Origin: Paenibacillus borealis
GTDB taxonomy: Bacteria > Bacillota > Bacilli > Paenibacillales > Paenibacillaceae
NCBI RefSeq assembly: GCF_000758665.1
Contig: NZ_CP009285.1
Coordinates: forward strand, 806,001-870,000
Direction: 5' to 3'
DNA: 64,000 bases
Every line of letters starts with the position of its first letter. Position 1 is the first letter of the stretch. A program made the translations under genes and the position numbers. Positions 53,499 to 63,813 of the stretch are shown here, piece by piece. Under the pieces are notes generated by a model. It made no database searches and was not told the DNA's origin. It worked only from the letters and a program-made list of their open reading frames with translations.

Positions 53499-54695
53499 AT
53501 GAAAATCTTCCACACAGCAGACTGGCACCTAGGCAAGCTAGTACAAGGTGTCTATATGACAGAGGATCAGCAATATATCCTTGAACAGTTTATCAAGGAT
53601 ATTGAGTCAGATCAGCCCGATGTCATCATTATTGCAGGCGATCTATACGATCGTGCGGTTCCACCGACGGAAGCAGTACAGTTGCTTGATCAGGTGCTGC
53701 AGAAGATAATACTTCAGTTAAAAATCCCTGTGCTCGCAGTCGCAGGTAATCATGACAGTCCAAGCCGCCTTGACTTTGGCAGCAGTATTATGAAAGCATC
53801 GGGGCTCCATATTGCAGGGGAACTTACCGCCTCCATGGAGCCAGTAGTATTGAATGATGAGAATGGTGCAGTTCACTTCCATCTCATTCCTTATGTGGAG
53901 CCTGGGAAAGTACGTTATTTACTTGGTGATGAGAGTATTAGAACACATAATGATGCCATGCAGAAGATTACGGAGAATATTAAAAGAACGATGGACCCAA
54001 ACATCCGCCATATTTTTGTGGGACATGCTTTTGTAACACCTGGCGGTGAAGCACAGGATAATACCAGTGATTCTGAACGGCCGCTGTCTATCGGTGGGGC
54101 AGAGCATGTAAGCTCCGAACATTTTGCCGGATTCCATTACACCGCATTAGGTCACTTGCATCAGGCACATCATGTTGGAAACGAAGCAGTCCGGTATGCT
54201 GGATCACCGCTGAAGTATTCCATTTCGGAGGAACTTCATAACAAGGGATATTTAATTGTCCATCTAGATGAACACGGAAACACAACGATTGAGCGGCGAT
54301 TGCTGACACCACGGCGCGACATGCGGACAGTAGAAGGCTTGATCGCAGATATTGAGCGGCATGTCATTAATGAGGATTATGTGTTCGTCCGCTTGCTGGA
54401 TGAAGTGTTGGTGTCCTCGCCAATGGAACGGGTACGCTCGGTCTATCCAAACGCTATGCATGTAGAACGCAAGATGACGATCCCAGGGTTGATTGGGGAG
54501 CCACAGGTGGTTGAAGGACGAGCAAAGATGGACGGACTGTCGTTGTTCAAAGCTTTTTATAAAGACGTAAGAGGAACAGAGCTATCGCCAGAAACAGAGA
54601 AGTTGTTTATCGAAACGCTGCAGGAAATCCTGGAGGAAGAAGGTGAGCGTTATGAGACCGTTGAAGCTGACAATGACGGCGTTCGGGCCGTATAA
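53499..54695 (+). CDS. sbcD: Exonuclease subunit SbcD (Mre11 family)
   Basis: 398 residues; GGACGGAG before ATG. Metallophosphatase motifs: KIFHTADWHLGK (I), VIIIAGDLYDRAVP (II), VLAVAGNHDSPSRL (III), HIFVGHAFV (IV) and TALGHLHQAHHVGN (V). It cuts DNA hairpins, blocked ends and double-strand breaks as the nuclease of SbcCD. It shares 44 bases with sbcC. In this island it follows an SOS-like promoter and could process phage DNA ends along with AddAB-like. Confidence 0.95.
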   Translation: MKIFHTADWHLGKLVQGVYMTEDQQYILEQFIKDIESDQPDVIIIAGDLYDRAVPPTEAVQLLDQVLQKIILQLKIPVLAVAGNHDSPSRLDFGSSIMKASGLHIAGELTASMEPVVLNDENGAVHFHLIPYVEPGKVRYLLGDESIRTHNDAMQKITENIKRTMDPNIRHIFVGHAFVTPGGEAQDNTSDSERPLSIGGAEHVSSEHFAGFHYTALGHLHQAHHVGNEAVRYAGSPLKYSISEELHNKGYLIVHLDEHGNTTIERRLLTPRRDMRTVEGLIADIERHVINEDYVFVRLLDEVLVSSPMERVRSVYPNAMHVERKMTIPGLIGEPQVVEGRAKMDGLSLFKAFYKDVRGTELSPETEKLFIETLQEILEEEGERYETVEADNDGVRAV

Positions 54696-57600
54696 GGATA
54701 CGGAGGTTATTGATTTCTCCGAGCTTAAAGAGCACCGCTTATTTGTGGTATCAGGAAATACGGGGGCCGGAAAAACATCGATTTTTGACGCGATCTGTTT
54801 CGCTTTGTACGGAGATGCAAGCGGTGAGGACAGAAATGACAACAAGATGCTTCGGAGCCATTTCGCCGATGACCAGGTCCACACGTCTGTTGATTTGGAA
54901 TTTGAGCTGAAAGGTCGGACGTACCGTGTATTTCGGCAGTTAGCCCATGTAAAGACCGGAAATAAAGGTGCGACAGGAGACAGCTATGAGCTTTATGAAA
55001 TCAGCAGCGGAAAGGCTGTCCCTATTGTTGATCGCTTTATCGTATCTCAGGTGGATGAGAAAATCCGTGGACTTATTGGACTAACCAAGGAGCAGTTTAG
55101 TCAAATCGTTATGCTACCACAGGGTGAATTCCGCAAGCTGCTCACCTCAGAGACAGAGAACAAGGAAGAGATCTTGCGCCGGATTTTTAAGACAGGGTTA
55201 TATAAGCAGGTCACGGACCATTTGAATGAACAACGCAAGGACATGCAGCAAATTTGCTCGGAGCAAGCGAAGATGCTGGATTATCATATCGGTAATGTGA
55301 AAGGTGCTCTAGGTGGGCGTGAAGCCTCTGACTTATGCAAGGTTTTTGAGCAGGAGAACTACAACACTTATCAAGTGCTTGAAGCATTGGATAAAGAGAT
55401 TGAATATTATACTGTGCAACTGAAAGAAAAGAAGCTGTTGTTGCAATCTGAACTAACCAAATTCCAAGAACATACGGCTGTTTATCATCAAGCACAAGCT
55501 GTGAATGGACAATTTGATCTGTTAGATCAGAAATCTGAAGTAAAGCAACAGCTAGTAGCACAAGAGGATGTTATCAAACAGCAGACAGTGCAGCTGTCTC
55601 TTGCAGAGCAAGCGGTTCACCTTCAGGTCTATGAACAACATAATCTTGAAATGACGGATGAACTAAGTCGTAAAAGTGAGTTTCTCGAAGCTGCGATTAC
55701 TGAATGCCTGCAGGCTGAAGCTGCCCTCAATATGGCTAATGCTCTCTATAAGCAGGAAGAGGGGAAGGAAAAATTACGGAATCAATCTTTACGTGAACTG
55801 GATCGGCTACAAGGATATCTCCCAGCGGTTAAAGAGATTGATCAGAGACAGCAACGAGTCACGAAGCTTACGATAGAAGTGGATACCTTGTCTAAGCAGT
55901 TGAACGGCTCAATTGATGAGCTGGAGAAGAAGCAGAGCGATCGACTCTCTAAGGCAGCGCAAGTCAAGGAACTGGAAGATAAGATTCTTCATTTACCGGC
56001 AAAGACTGAGAAGCTTAGCCAGTTAAGACAGCAGGCTGTAACTATGAAAGAATATCTCGGCCTTTTAGACAAACTTACAATTGAACAAGCAGAAGAAAGA
56101 GGAAATAAAGAATTATTTGAGCAAGCGGATCAGGCGTATTCTACAATTGAGGAACGCTGGATTGAAGGACAAGCGGGATTGCTTGCAACTCATCTTCATG
56201 ACGGTGAGTTATGTCCGGTCTGCGGAAGTCTTGATCATCCCCAAAAAGCTGCTGCCACCGGCGACATCCCTACCAAAGAAGAGCTTGAACGGATGCGTAA
56301 GGAGAAATCTTCATTTGAAAAAAAATATCTCGAAGTAAAGGCGAAGCTCACAACTACTGAACAGCAGATTAAAGAGAAGCAGCAACAGTTGCTTGAACTG
56401 GGATATTCGTTAGAAGGGATTCAGAGTGTTTATGCTGATCTGCAAATAGAGGGGAAGGCACTGGTTGAAGAGGAGAAGCAACTGAAGGAAGAGAATTCTA
56501 TGTTGGCTTCACTCAAGCAAGCATTAGATACACTGGATATGAAGTTGGAGGAGTTACGCAAACAAAAGGAACATACGCAAAGTTTGTTCAATAACAAAAA
56601 CACAGAATATGTAACTGAGAGAGCATTATTTGAACAGTCTTTATCCAGTTTGCCAGAAGATGTGCGTAGTCTCGGGAAATTAGAACAGCATATCAAGAGT
56701 GCAGAGGTTAACAATAGACAACTTGAGAGCGCATGGAAGCAAGCACAGGGGCAATACCAGGAAGCGAACGAACGGAATATCAAGGCATCTGCAAGCCGAG
56801 TCAATGCTGAGAATGGGAAGAGCGAAGCGACTACCAATAAGGACAAGGCTCTTCGAAGCTACCTCGGAGCGTTAGAACAGGCTGGGTTCACTTCAGAAGA
56901 AAGCTATAAAGCAGCGAAGATGAGCAATAGTGCTCAAGCTGAGCTGAAGAGTCAGATTGAAATGCACAAGGCCTCATTGGCATCGGTAACCAAGCAAATT
57001 GAGGAATTAAGCTTCACACTTGCAGGTAAAGAACGTCAGGATCTTGCCATCCTTCAGAAGCTTCTAGATGATCTGGAGCAATCAATTGATATCGTTCGCG
57101 CTGAGTCTATCCAAGCTGGGAATAACTTTGATAAAGGCTCGGAATTTAAGGCGAGTATTCTTGAGGCTGAGCGTAGCTACCAAGAGGCTGAACGCGAATA
57201 CCAAGTAGTGAAAGATTTGTATGATGTTGTGCGCGGAGAAAATAGTAGTAAGCTCTCCTTTGAACGCTTCCTGCAAATTGAGTTTTTAGATAAAATTATT
57301 CACAATGCGAACCATCGGCTACAAAAGATGTCCGGAGGACAATACTACCTTGTCCGCAGTGACCGGATGGAGAAACGCGGCAAGCAAAGTGGCCTTGGAT
57401 TTGATGTGTATGACAATTATACCGGTCAAATGAGGGATGTGAAGACATTATCCGGTGGAGAAAAGTTTAATGCTTCGCTGTGTCTAGCGCTCGGAATGGC
57501 AGATGTTATTCAAGCCTATGATGGCGGGGTTTCACTAGAAACCATGTTCATCGACGAGGGTTTTGGTTCACTGGACGAAGAGTCACTGAACAAAGCCATT

Positions 57601-57744
57601 GATACTCTGATTGACCTGCAACAGTCCGGCCGAATGATTGGTGTAATCTCACATGTCCAGGAGTTGAAGAACGCAATTCCGGCAATCCTGGAGGTGAAGA
57701 AAACTAGAGAAGGGTATAGTTATACTAATTTTTGTGTGAGTTAG
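54652..57744 (+). CDS. sbcC: Exonuclease subunit SbcC (Rad50-like ATPase)
   Basis: 1030 residues from ATG 54652, eight bases after AAGGTGAG; GTG 54643 is an alternative. Start MRPLKLTMTAFGPYKDTEVI and Walker A VVSGNTGAGKTSIFDAICFA; zinc hook ELCPVCGSLDHP near 520 in the middle of two long coiled coils; C-terminal signature VKTLSGGEKFNASLCLALGM and Walker B ETMFIDEGFGSLDEESL. Full length and intact. It holds DNA ends while ATP hydrolysis lets SbcD cut. Followed by a strong terminator. Confidence 0.95.
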   Translation: MRPLKLTMTAFGPYKDTEVIDFSELKEHRLFVVSGNTGAGKTSIFDAICFALYGDASGEDRNDNKMLRSHFADDQVHTSVDLEFELKGRTYRVFRQLAHVKTGNKGATGDSYELYEISSGKAVPIVDRFIVSQVDEKIRGLIGLTKEQFSQIVMLPQGEFRKLLTSETENKEEILRRIFKTGLYKQVTDHLNEQRKDMQQICSEQAKMLDYHIGNVKGALGGREASDLCKVFEQENYNTYQVLEALDKEIEYYTVQLKEKKLLLQSELTKFQEHTAVYHQAQAVNGQFDLLDQKSEVKQQLVAQEDVIKQQTVQLSLAEQAVHLQVYEQHNLEMTDELSRKSEFLEAAITECLQAEAALNMANALYKQEEGKEKLRNQSLRELDRLQGYLPAVKEIDQRQQRVTKLTIEVDTLSKQLNGSIDELEKKQSDRLSKAAQVKELEDKILHLPAKTEKLSQLRQQAVTMKEYLGLLDKLTIEQAEERGNKELFEQADQAYSTIEERWIEGQAGLLATHLHDGELCPVCGSLDHPQKAAATGDIPTKEELERMRKEKSSFEKKYLEVKAKLTTTEQQIKEKQQQLLELGYSLEGIQSVYADLQIEGKALVEEEKQLKEENSMLASLKQALDTLDMKLEELRKQKEHTQSLFNNKNTEYVTERALFEQSLSSLPEDVRSLGKLEQHIKSAEVNNRQLESAWKQAQGQYQEANERNIKASASRVNAENGKSEATTNKDKALRSYLGALEQAGFTSEESYKAAKMSNSAQAELKSQIEMHKASLASVTKQIEELSFTLAGKERQDLAILQKLLDDLEQSIDIVRAESIQAGNNFDKGSEFKASILEAERSYQEAEREYQVVKDLYDVVRGENSSKLSFERFLQIEFLDKIIHNANHRLQKMSGGQYYLVRSDRMEKRGKQSGLGFDVYDNYTGQMRDVKTLSGGEKFNASLCLALGMADVIQAYDGGVSLETMFIDEGFGSLDEESLNKAIDTLIDLQQSGRMIGVISHVQELKNAIPAILEVKKTREGYSYTNFCVS

Positions 57745-57781
57745 AAGCTATTATTTTGGGATACGTAGATTCTTCTACTAC

Positions 57782-57808
57782 TGACGACTTCACGGTCGTC
57801 ATTTTTTT
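57782..57808 (+). terminator. Intrinsic terminator after sbcC
   Basis: TGACGAC (57782-57788) and GTCGTCA (57795-57801) followed by seven T. Confidence 0.9.
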
Positions 57809-57864
57809 ATTGTATAAGGACATCAGATCGAATTTATCGAAATGATATCGATAGAGCGATACAA

Positions 57865-57912
57865 CGAACAGAAGTTCACTGACATATGATTGCCTTGCTA
57901 ATATGATCTAAT
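57865..57912 (+). promoter_or_regulatory. SOS-like box plus CTGACA, site B
   Basis: CGAACAGAAGTTCA (57865-57878) contains an exact GAAC-N4-GTTC core. One base after GTTC is CTGACA (57879-57884); 22 bases later TCTAAT (57907-57912). A second reading uses CTGACA as -35 with TATGAT (57902-57907) 17 bases away. The next gene starts at 58017. Confidence 0.6.
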
Positions 57913-58016
57913 TAGAGATGGGTTTTGTTGAAGTGGCGTCTTTATTTTTTGAATAAATGGTCTGATCTATAGTAATAGGTGACATATGAATATAAGTAAT
58001 AATTAAGGAGAATTTG

Positions 58017-59575
58017 ATGATGCAACTTACGACTAAGCAATTAGAGAAAATGAATGCGTATGTGGGATGTGGCCCGCACTTGGATGCAGATATACTGATC
58101 CTGGGGAACGAAGAAGGTACTGATGGGTTTCCAGAGGAAATAGCAGCTCATGCTGCTGCTAGGTTTCGTCTTTATGGAAAGGATCAGGAAACAGTGTCAA
58201 CTTTACTCGATAGTATGACCAGTGATAGGGATATTCTATATCAGGATGATTTATATTCAAGCGAACATTACAAGTATAGTCCTAAAGGGCTTTGGACGAA
58301 TGGTTTTTGGGAACCAAGTGCAAATGCTGGTGGTGAGAAGATCAAGGAATATTTGAAAAGGTATTATGGTTCCATACCAACAAAAAGTACAGATCGTCCT
58401 TCAGCATTTAATACCCATACTGCCCGGATATGTTTAACAATTAAAGCAATTAAGACTGATTCTAATTTCCCAATCGAGACTTACCTAAACTATGACAAGA
58501 GCAAACGAAATGAAATTGTGGCATTTACGGAGGAACAGCTATATACCCCCAATCCTAGGGGAGGTGTTGCAACTGCTCTTATGGATTGGAGGCCATTACC
58601 TAGACCGAATGAAGGTGGTTGGCCACCTGAATATCAAGCGCTATTTAAGAATGCTGATGAATATTTGGATGCCTATCTTTTCAAAAAAAATGCGACCCCC
58701 AAAATGCAAGCCTTTGTAGAGAGAAGAATTCAATATCTGAAGACAATAATTCTTCAGAGTCGTGCAAACCACCTAATTACAATAGGACAAACAGAGAATA
58801 AGTTGGATATCATAGCCCGGATGTTTCCAAAGCAGAAGCTCGAAATTGAACAGATGCCACTAAAAAATAGAGCATATTATGTACGAATGCGATTACCAGA
58901 GAAAACGTTGAACATATACTCCCGTTTTTTAATTACTTCTCGATTGAAAATCTATATCGCGTAGCAAAACAGTATATAATACCTAATTATTTTGATTTTC
59001 CGCATTTATCGGAGAATAGCGATTTTGCATCTATTACTTATGATCACAAAATTAAAAACGAAAAAACGTCAAAAAAAAGTAAAAGTATTAGAGTAGAATC
59101 TTTAAAGGGGAGTGAAGAGAAACTATTTTTACAGGAGTTGGCTCAAAAAATTTCTGATCTTGAACCTGATATTCGCCATACTTCTGCTCGTCGGGATAAT
59201 AAAGTTAATTATAACTATATGCATATGTGGTTCGACGATAGCTGCTGGGGTACTCCTCAATGTAGTGCACATATTCATGTGAACTTACAATCAATAATGA
59301 AAGTTGAAATAAGATGGGGGGTTCACCCTGATAAATTTGAGGAACCCATACGTTCCAATTTAATCAAGGCTGCCAATTATATCGGTAATATGATCTCAGA
59401 GTATGGGTTTCAAAGAAGCTCTTCATCCAGAAAATTGATCATTTTTCATAAAATTCTTCAGAAGGATAAAGAGAAGAAGGAAGAATTGCTTATTGATGTA
59501 GTTATGGAATTAAGACGTATGTTGTCCTTTGCGCGCGAGAATATTTTGAAAATAGTTCCCAGAGTGACTCATTAA
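58017..59575 (+). CDS. Island protein read in two frames across a slippery heptamer (possible UDG-like N-terminus)
   Basis: ATG 58017 is seven bases after AAGGAG. The zero frame ends at 58964 (315 residues). The -1 frame is open from before 58922 to 59575 and protein-like throughout (YFSIENLYRVAKQYIIPNYF, YMHMWFDDSCWGTPQCSAHI). The switch falls at T-TTT-TTA (58925-58931), which in the zero frame is a canonical -1 slippery heptamer; slippage would give about 519 residues. Alternatively one T has been lost. The N-terminus CGPHLDADILILGNEEGTDG and RANHLITIGQ weakly recall the uracil-DNA-glycosylase fold; otherwise unassigned. It has its own SOS-like promoter. Confidence 0.55.
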
Positions 59576-59590
59576 CTCAGAAGTTTAATT

Positions 59591-59638
59591 CGAACATACA
59601 TTCGCTGACAACTAATAGTCACACACATAGCTTATCCT
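59591..59638 (+). promoter_or_regulatory. SOS-like box plus CTGACA, site C (pPIWI-RE operon)
   Basis: CGAACATACATTCG (59591-59604) matches the LexA/DinR pattern with one change (ATTC for GTTC) and the RNRY centre. One base on, CTGACA (59605-59610); 22 bases later TATCCT (59633-59638), a likely -10, 34 bases before the start codon. Confidence 0.6.
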
Positions 59639-59671
59639 ATACCTAACAATCTTCTAATAGGATGGTGCTCT

Positions 59672-60733
59672 ATGGCTAAAACACATGACACTCTTCTGTC
59701 CCTGATCATAGGCATTAACAAATGGCAGGGCAACTACGGTAAGATTCCGGACGAGCTTTATAAAGGAATGCTGCTTTTCATTGAACAGACAGCTGCTTCA
59801 AAAGCTCAACCTCCGGTTGATTTATATCATCTACTGCAGACTCTTCATCGCCCCTCCAAAGAATGGGGGATCCCTGACCTCCAAGATTATTACCCCGAAG
59901 AAGCACCTTTATTGGAGGAATTCATTGGTCTGACGCCAGATGCTGATGAGTTCCTGAACAGACATGTTTCCCCTCAGGATGCTGAACAACAATCTATGTA
60001 TGCAATCCTAATGTACTGCCGTGAAGAAGGCCGACAGCTTCAGCAAGAATACGCTCGCATCCGCACGTTTCTATCTAATCCACATCATGCCGTAATTACT
60101 TCCTTTCAATTATCTGAGTTTGCTGAAATTTTCCCGGATATTCAATTAACGAATCTAATCAAACAGTGCTATGAAGAAATAACACCTAGAATAGCTAACT
60201 ATCGAAAATGCCCGCACTGCGGTTGGACCTTGGAATATAAGAATGACCGGTGGTGTTGTAATAAGGAAGATATCTGCCACCTACTCGCTGATTTTGAGTT
60301 AATGACTTCATTTGATTTCGGGGAGGAAAGGGTATTACGTCTTTTGCCCGGAATTCAAAGATTTGTACTGCTGCCAGGGTTATCTGAACTTAGAATAGCA
60401 GAAAGATTGACTCGAAAGGGGTATCAGGTAGAACTCTATCCCAATGTGGACGAATATGATCTTATCGTATCAGAAGATGGTCAAAGTATCTTTCTGGATG
60501 TCAAGGATTTCAGAGATCCAAGGACGCTTGCTAACTTCTTCAATCATCAGAGTCCTGCTTATCTGGAAAAGTATAAAAATAAATGCTTGATCGTCGTTCC
60601 GAATTATCGCAGTCAGCTTTTCCCATCTTATCGAGAGCGGAGCATGAATCTACTTAATGAAACCGCCCGAGAGTATATCGAAATGATTATGGAGAACGAA
60701 ATCGAATCCACGCTGAAGAAGGTGTTTCTGTGA
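59672..60733 (+). CDS. Restriction-endonuclease-fold protein of the pPIWI-RE module
   Basis: 353 residues. A zinc ribbon (KCPHCGWTLEYKNDRWCCNK, about 180-200, with CHLL after) precedes a REase domain: ELRIAERLTRKGYQVELYPN (helix with E), DEYDLIVSEDGQS (catalytic D) and IFLDVKDF (D-x-K). This zinc ribbon plus REase protein occurs next to a DinG-type helicase and a PIWI-RE protein in the three-gene pPIWI-RE systems described by Burroughs, Iyer and Aravind. The gene order here matches. Its stop overlaps the next start by four bases. Confidence 0.8.
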   Translation: MAKTHDTLLSLIIGINKWQGNYGKIPDELYKGMLLFIEQTAASKAQPPVDLYHLLQTLHRPSKEWGIPDLQDYYPEEAPLLEEFIGLTPDADEFLNRHVSPQDAEQQSMYAILMYCREEGRQLQQEYARIRTFLSNPHHAVITSFQLSEFAEIFPDIQLTNLIKQCYEEITPRIANYRKCPHCGWTLEYKNDRWCCNKEDICHLLADFELMTSFDFGEERVLRLLPGIQRFVLLPGLSELRIAERLTRKGYQVELYPNVDEYDLIVSEDGQSIFLDVKDFRDPRTLANFFNHQSPAYLEKYKNKCLIVVPNYRSQLFPSYRERSMNLLNETAREYIEMIMENEIESTLKKVFL

Positions 60734-63700
60734 GACTAACTTATTGGGAGCTTTCAGATGGTATCATCGATGCGTTCGAATCACTTCAGTTACGTAAATC
60801 AGAAATTAATGTATTGGTGAGCATGGAGTTATTCATCACAGGCTACAACATGATTGATCCCAAGCTATCCATCTCTCAGGCGTGGTCCGTTCTGGTTGGT
60901 TACAATGAACCTATTCTGAAATATTCAACTCGCATGGATGTCATCACTCGGCTTAGAATTTTATTTCCAGAACTAAGGACTAAGAAAAACCTTCTCAAAC
61001 GCATCAATGCCTACGGGGAAATTGGGAGTGAATATCGATTATACGAAATCAAGGAGGATGAAGGGGCTGTTCGCATTGCTCCGAGATACTTAGTCGATCG
61101 TTCTTCAATCTACAGAAGTATCCTTGAACAGCCAATTCCGCGCCAGTCTAATACTAAACCCTTTGCTAACAAAGAAGAGTTCACATACTCCCGGAGGATT
61201 AGAGGTGGGCAATGGATTAACTTTCACGGGAAAATTCCTGAATCTATGCTCTCAAGTGAAATTAAATCTCTACCAGTTTATCGACCCAAAAGGAGATTTA
61301 AGCTCTCAGTCCCTTACAACGGAGCTACTTTAGCAGCTGAAATGGATCAACTTCTGGAATCTTCAGCTATGTGGGTGAGCAGAGCCCAATCTGTGCTGCT
61401 GGAATCAATAGATGATATGGATCTAGAATTTGTGTATCAGGGGAACCAGCACATTGGTGGGGGGCTTGGAGCGGGAAAGTCAACTTTTATGATGATGGAA
61501 GCCTACCGGCTGGTAAAGCATGAGGGGGCAAGAGTTGGTTTCATTGAAGGTAGCGTTATGCAAGCTCTTGAACGTGTTAAAGAATTACGCAAGCTAGGTA
61601 TTCTTGCTGTTCCTGTTATCGGTAGAACTTCCAGAGAAGGTCATCTCAATAACTATTTATTCGCAAATAGCAGTAGCATTCAAGAGGTCAGTGATTGGCA
61701 GAGCCAGCAGTATGAGTCACTCATTCACTTGTCTGATGTTTGTATTATAAAAGCGTTGACTCAAGATTATGAACGAAATAATCGATATCCTTGTACACAA
61801 CTCCAGCAAGGGGATATTTCTGTGAAATGCCCACTTGCTCATGCCTGTGGTGTATATAAAGACCTATCCTCCTTGCAGGATGCTGAAGTATGGGTAGCTA
61901 CTGCGCCAAGTGTGTTGAAGACACGTATATCATCTGTGATTGATCCTTTGGAAAGAACGATTTACGAAGCGATGTATGACTTACTGGATGTTGTCTTTGT
62001 GGATGAAGCAGATCAGGTACAGAAGCAGTTCGATGAGACTTTTTTGACACAATATAATGTGTTCGGGGCAGTTGATGATATCTTTGAGCAGTTAAGATAT
62101 GAATCGAATGAGCTTACTCGAGGACGGTATGGCCAATATGCTGGTGATCCTGTAATTAATGAATGGAACGATAAGCTTCGTATGCTAGATCAGATGATTT
62201 GGCGAATATATAACAAACTGGAACTATCTCAAACGCTTAGAAAAAACATAAAGAATAATCTGATTCGGGTAGTGGCACTGGCTGGCGCAATTAGTGAAAA
62301 GCTCTCTGATAGTGCTCAACTACAGTCGAAAATTTTCAAACAATTAACTAGCTATGCTTCAGATCCATATAAGGATCCTAAGCTCTCTAAAATCGTAGAT
62401 GAAATCGTGGAAACGGAAAGCTCCGAACAGAAGCTGAGACTCATCGATCAGATTATATCAAAGGTGAATGGGGTCCCAAAACCAAGGGTGAAAAAAGAAT
62501 TGCTCTTTGCGCAGCTTGAATTTTTCCTGTACTTATGTCGAGCAGAGGAGAGCATCAAATACATTTTAACTACCTTTCCTATAATTCAAGCTAAACTTGG
62601 TCTTTCCGTTGATTTCTCTCCATTGTTTACTATGCAGAAGGACTACCTGGCTTTTATGAAAGAGGCGATGACCGGAATAACCCTGGGATATAAATATGAC
62701 TTGCCTGACAATGAGAAGACCGGAAAGTTCAAACTTATTGAATACACTGCAGTGGGACGTTTGCTGTTACATGATTGGCATAGTCTTTATCAAGAATGTG
62801 ATGGAAAAGATGGACCTGCCGTTATATTTCTCTCTGGGACCAGTCATGCTCCGAAATCAGCTCATTACGACTTGAAGACACCTTCAGAATGGTTGCTAAG
62901 AGCAAAACGTCAAAGTTCGGTTATTCAGATGACATACAAGCCCGTGCTTAATGAAGTCCATGGAGAATTTTACTCGGTGTCAGGTATTCGTGACTCAGAA
63001 GAAAGAGACCAATATCTAAGAGGGATAGTGAAGCATCTAAAGCCGGACATTGAATATGAATTGAATCATTGGAGTACTACCGGTAACAACAGGAGAGTCT
63101 TGCTGGTTGTAAATTCTTATGATGATGTTGATACAGTCTGCAATGTTTTTCGGAATGATAGATATTGGGCAGGCAGATACAAGGCGCTCTCCAGAGATGC
63201 TGATCAGCATGAAGATCAATATTCTAGAGTATTGGTTGAATCCTTTTATCGAGAGCGAGCTGAAGTACTAATTGTTCCCTTATTATCTGTTGGTCGGGGG
63301 TATAACATTTTAGATCAGTATGGGGAAGCCCTTTTCGGTTCTGTATTTTTCCTGGTTCGTCCCTACCCTATACCAAATGATCTGAATTATCTTGTCCAGG
63401 TCCTGCATGCGTATTTACCTGACTATTTGCGTCGTGTTGAAGGGTTGAATCTCACATACGATAAAGCTGTAACCAAGTTACGACAAATCAGTAGTGGAAA
63501 GCTGGAGCATATGTATTTGAAACCAGATTTCTGGTCGATTTTGAGCCCCATAGAAAGAGAAATTATGGGTTGGTACACTTTTGTTCCAGTCTGGCAAATG
63601 ATCGGGCGTTTACTGCGTGGAGGTAGAGATGCGCGTGTCTACTTCTGTGATGCTAAGTTTAATGCTAAGCCTGAAGGCAACTCTGGAGGATATTCTATGC

Positions 63701-63813
63701 TTGAAGTATGGGCAGCTATTATGAATAAGAACAAAAAGGATACTATGTTTCAAAGCCTATACGGACCTTTTAGCGAAGCTATTAATAATATGAATATGGG
63801 AGACAGTATATGA
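60730..63813 (+). CDS. DinG-type helicase of the pPIWI-RE module
   Basis: 1027 residues from GTG 60730, overlapping the upstream stop. The N-terminal 240 residues form the module-specific domain. Helicase motifs: HIGGGLGAGKSTFMMMEAYR (Walker A near 245), three cysteines in YPCTQLQQGDISVKCPLAHA and CGVY (about 355-373) that could hold an Fe-S cluster as in XPD/DinG, VVFVDEADQVQKQF (motif II near 423), LSGTSHAP (III) and VWQMIGRLLRGGRDARVYF (VI). It should unwind DNA for PIWI-RE. The stop overlaps the next gene's ATG. Confidence 0.85.
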   Translation: MRLTYWELSDGIIDAFESLQLRKSEINVLVSMELFITGYNMIDPKLSISQAWSVLVGYNEPILKYSTRMDVITRLRILFPELRTKKNLLKRINAYGEIGSEYRLYEIKEDEGAVRIAPRYLVDRSSIYRSILEQPIPRQSNTKPFANKEEFTYSRRIRGGQWINFHGKIPESMLSSEIKSLPVYRPKRRFKLSVPYNGATLAAEMDQLLESSAMWVSRAQSVLLESIDDMDLEFVYQGNQHIGGGLGAGKSTFMMMEAYRLVKHEGARVGFIEGSVMQALERVKELRKLGILAVPVIGRTSREGHLNNYLFANSSSIQEVSDWQSQQYESLIHLSDVCIIKALTQDYERNNRYPCTQLQQGDISVKCPLAHACGVYKDLSSLQDAEVWVATAPSVLKTRISSVIDPLERTIYEAMYDLLDVVFVDEADQVQKQFDETFLTQYNVFGAVDDIFEQLRYESNELTRGRYGQYAGDPVINEWNDKLRMLDQMIWRIYNKLELSQTLRKNIKNNLIRVVALAGAISEKLSDSAQLQSKIFKQLTSYASDPYKDPKLSKIVDEIVETESSEQKLRLIDQIISKVNGVPKPRVKKELLFAQLEFFLYLCRAEESIKYILTTFPIIQAKLGLSVDFSPLFTMQKDYLAFMKEAMTGITLGYKYDLPDNEKTGKFKLIEYTAVGRLLLHDWHSLYQECDGKDGPAVIFLSGTSHAPKSAHYDLKTPSEWLLRAKRQSSVIQMTYKPVLNEVHGEFYSVSGIRDSEERDQYLRGIVKHLKPDIEYELNHWSTTGNNRRVLLVVNSYDDVDTVCNVFRNDRYWAGRYKALSRDADQHEDQYSRVLVESFYRERAEVLIVPLLSVGRGYNILDQYGEALFGSVFFLVRPYPIPNDLNYLVQVLHAYLPDYLRRVEGLNLTYDKAVTKLRQISSGKLEHMYLKPDFWSILSPIEREIMGWYTFVPVWQMIGRLLRGGRDARVYFCDAKFNAKPEGNSGGYSMLEVWAAIMNKNKKDTMFQSLYGPFSEAINNMNMGDSI

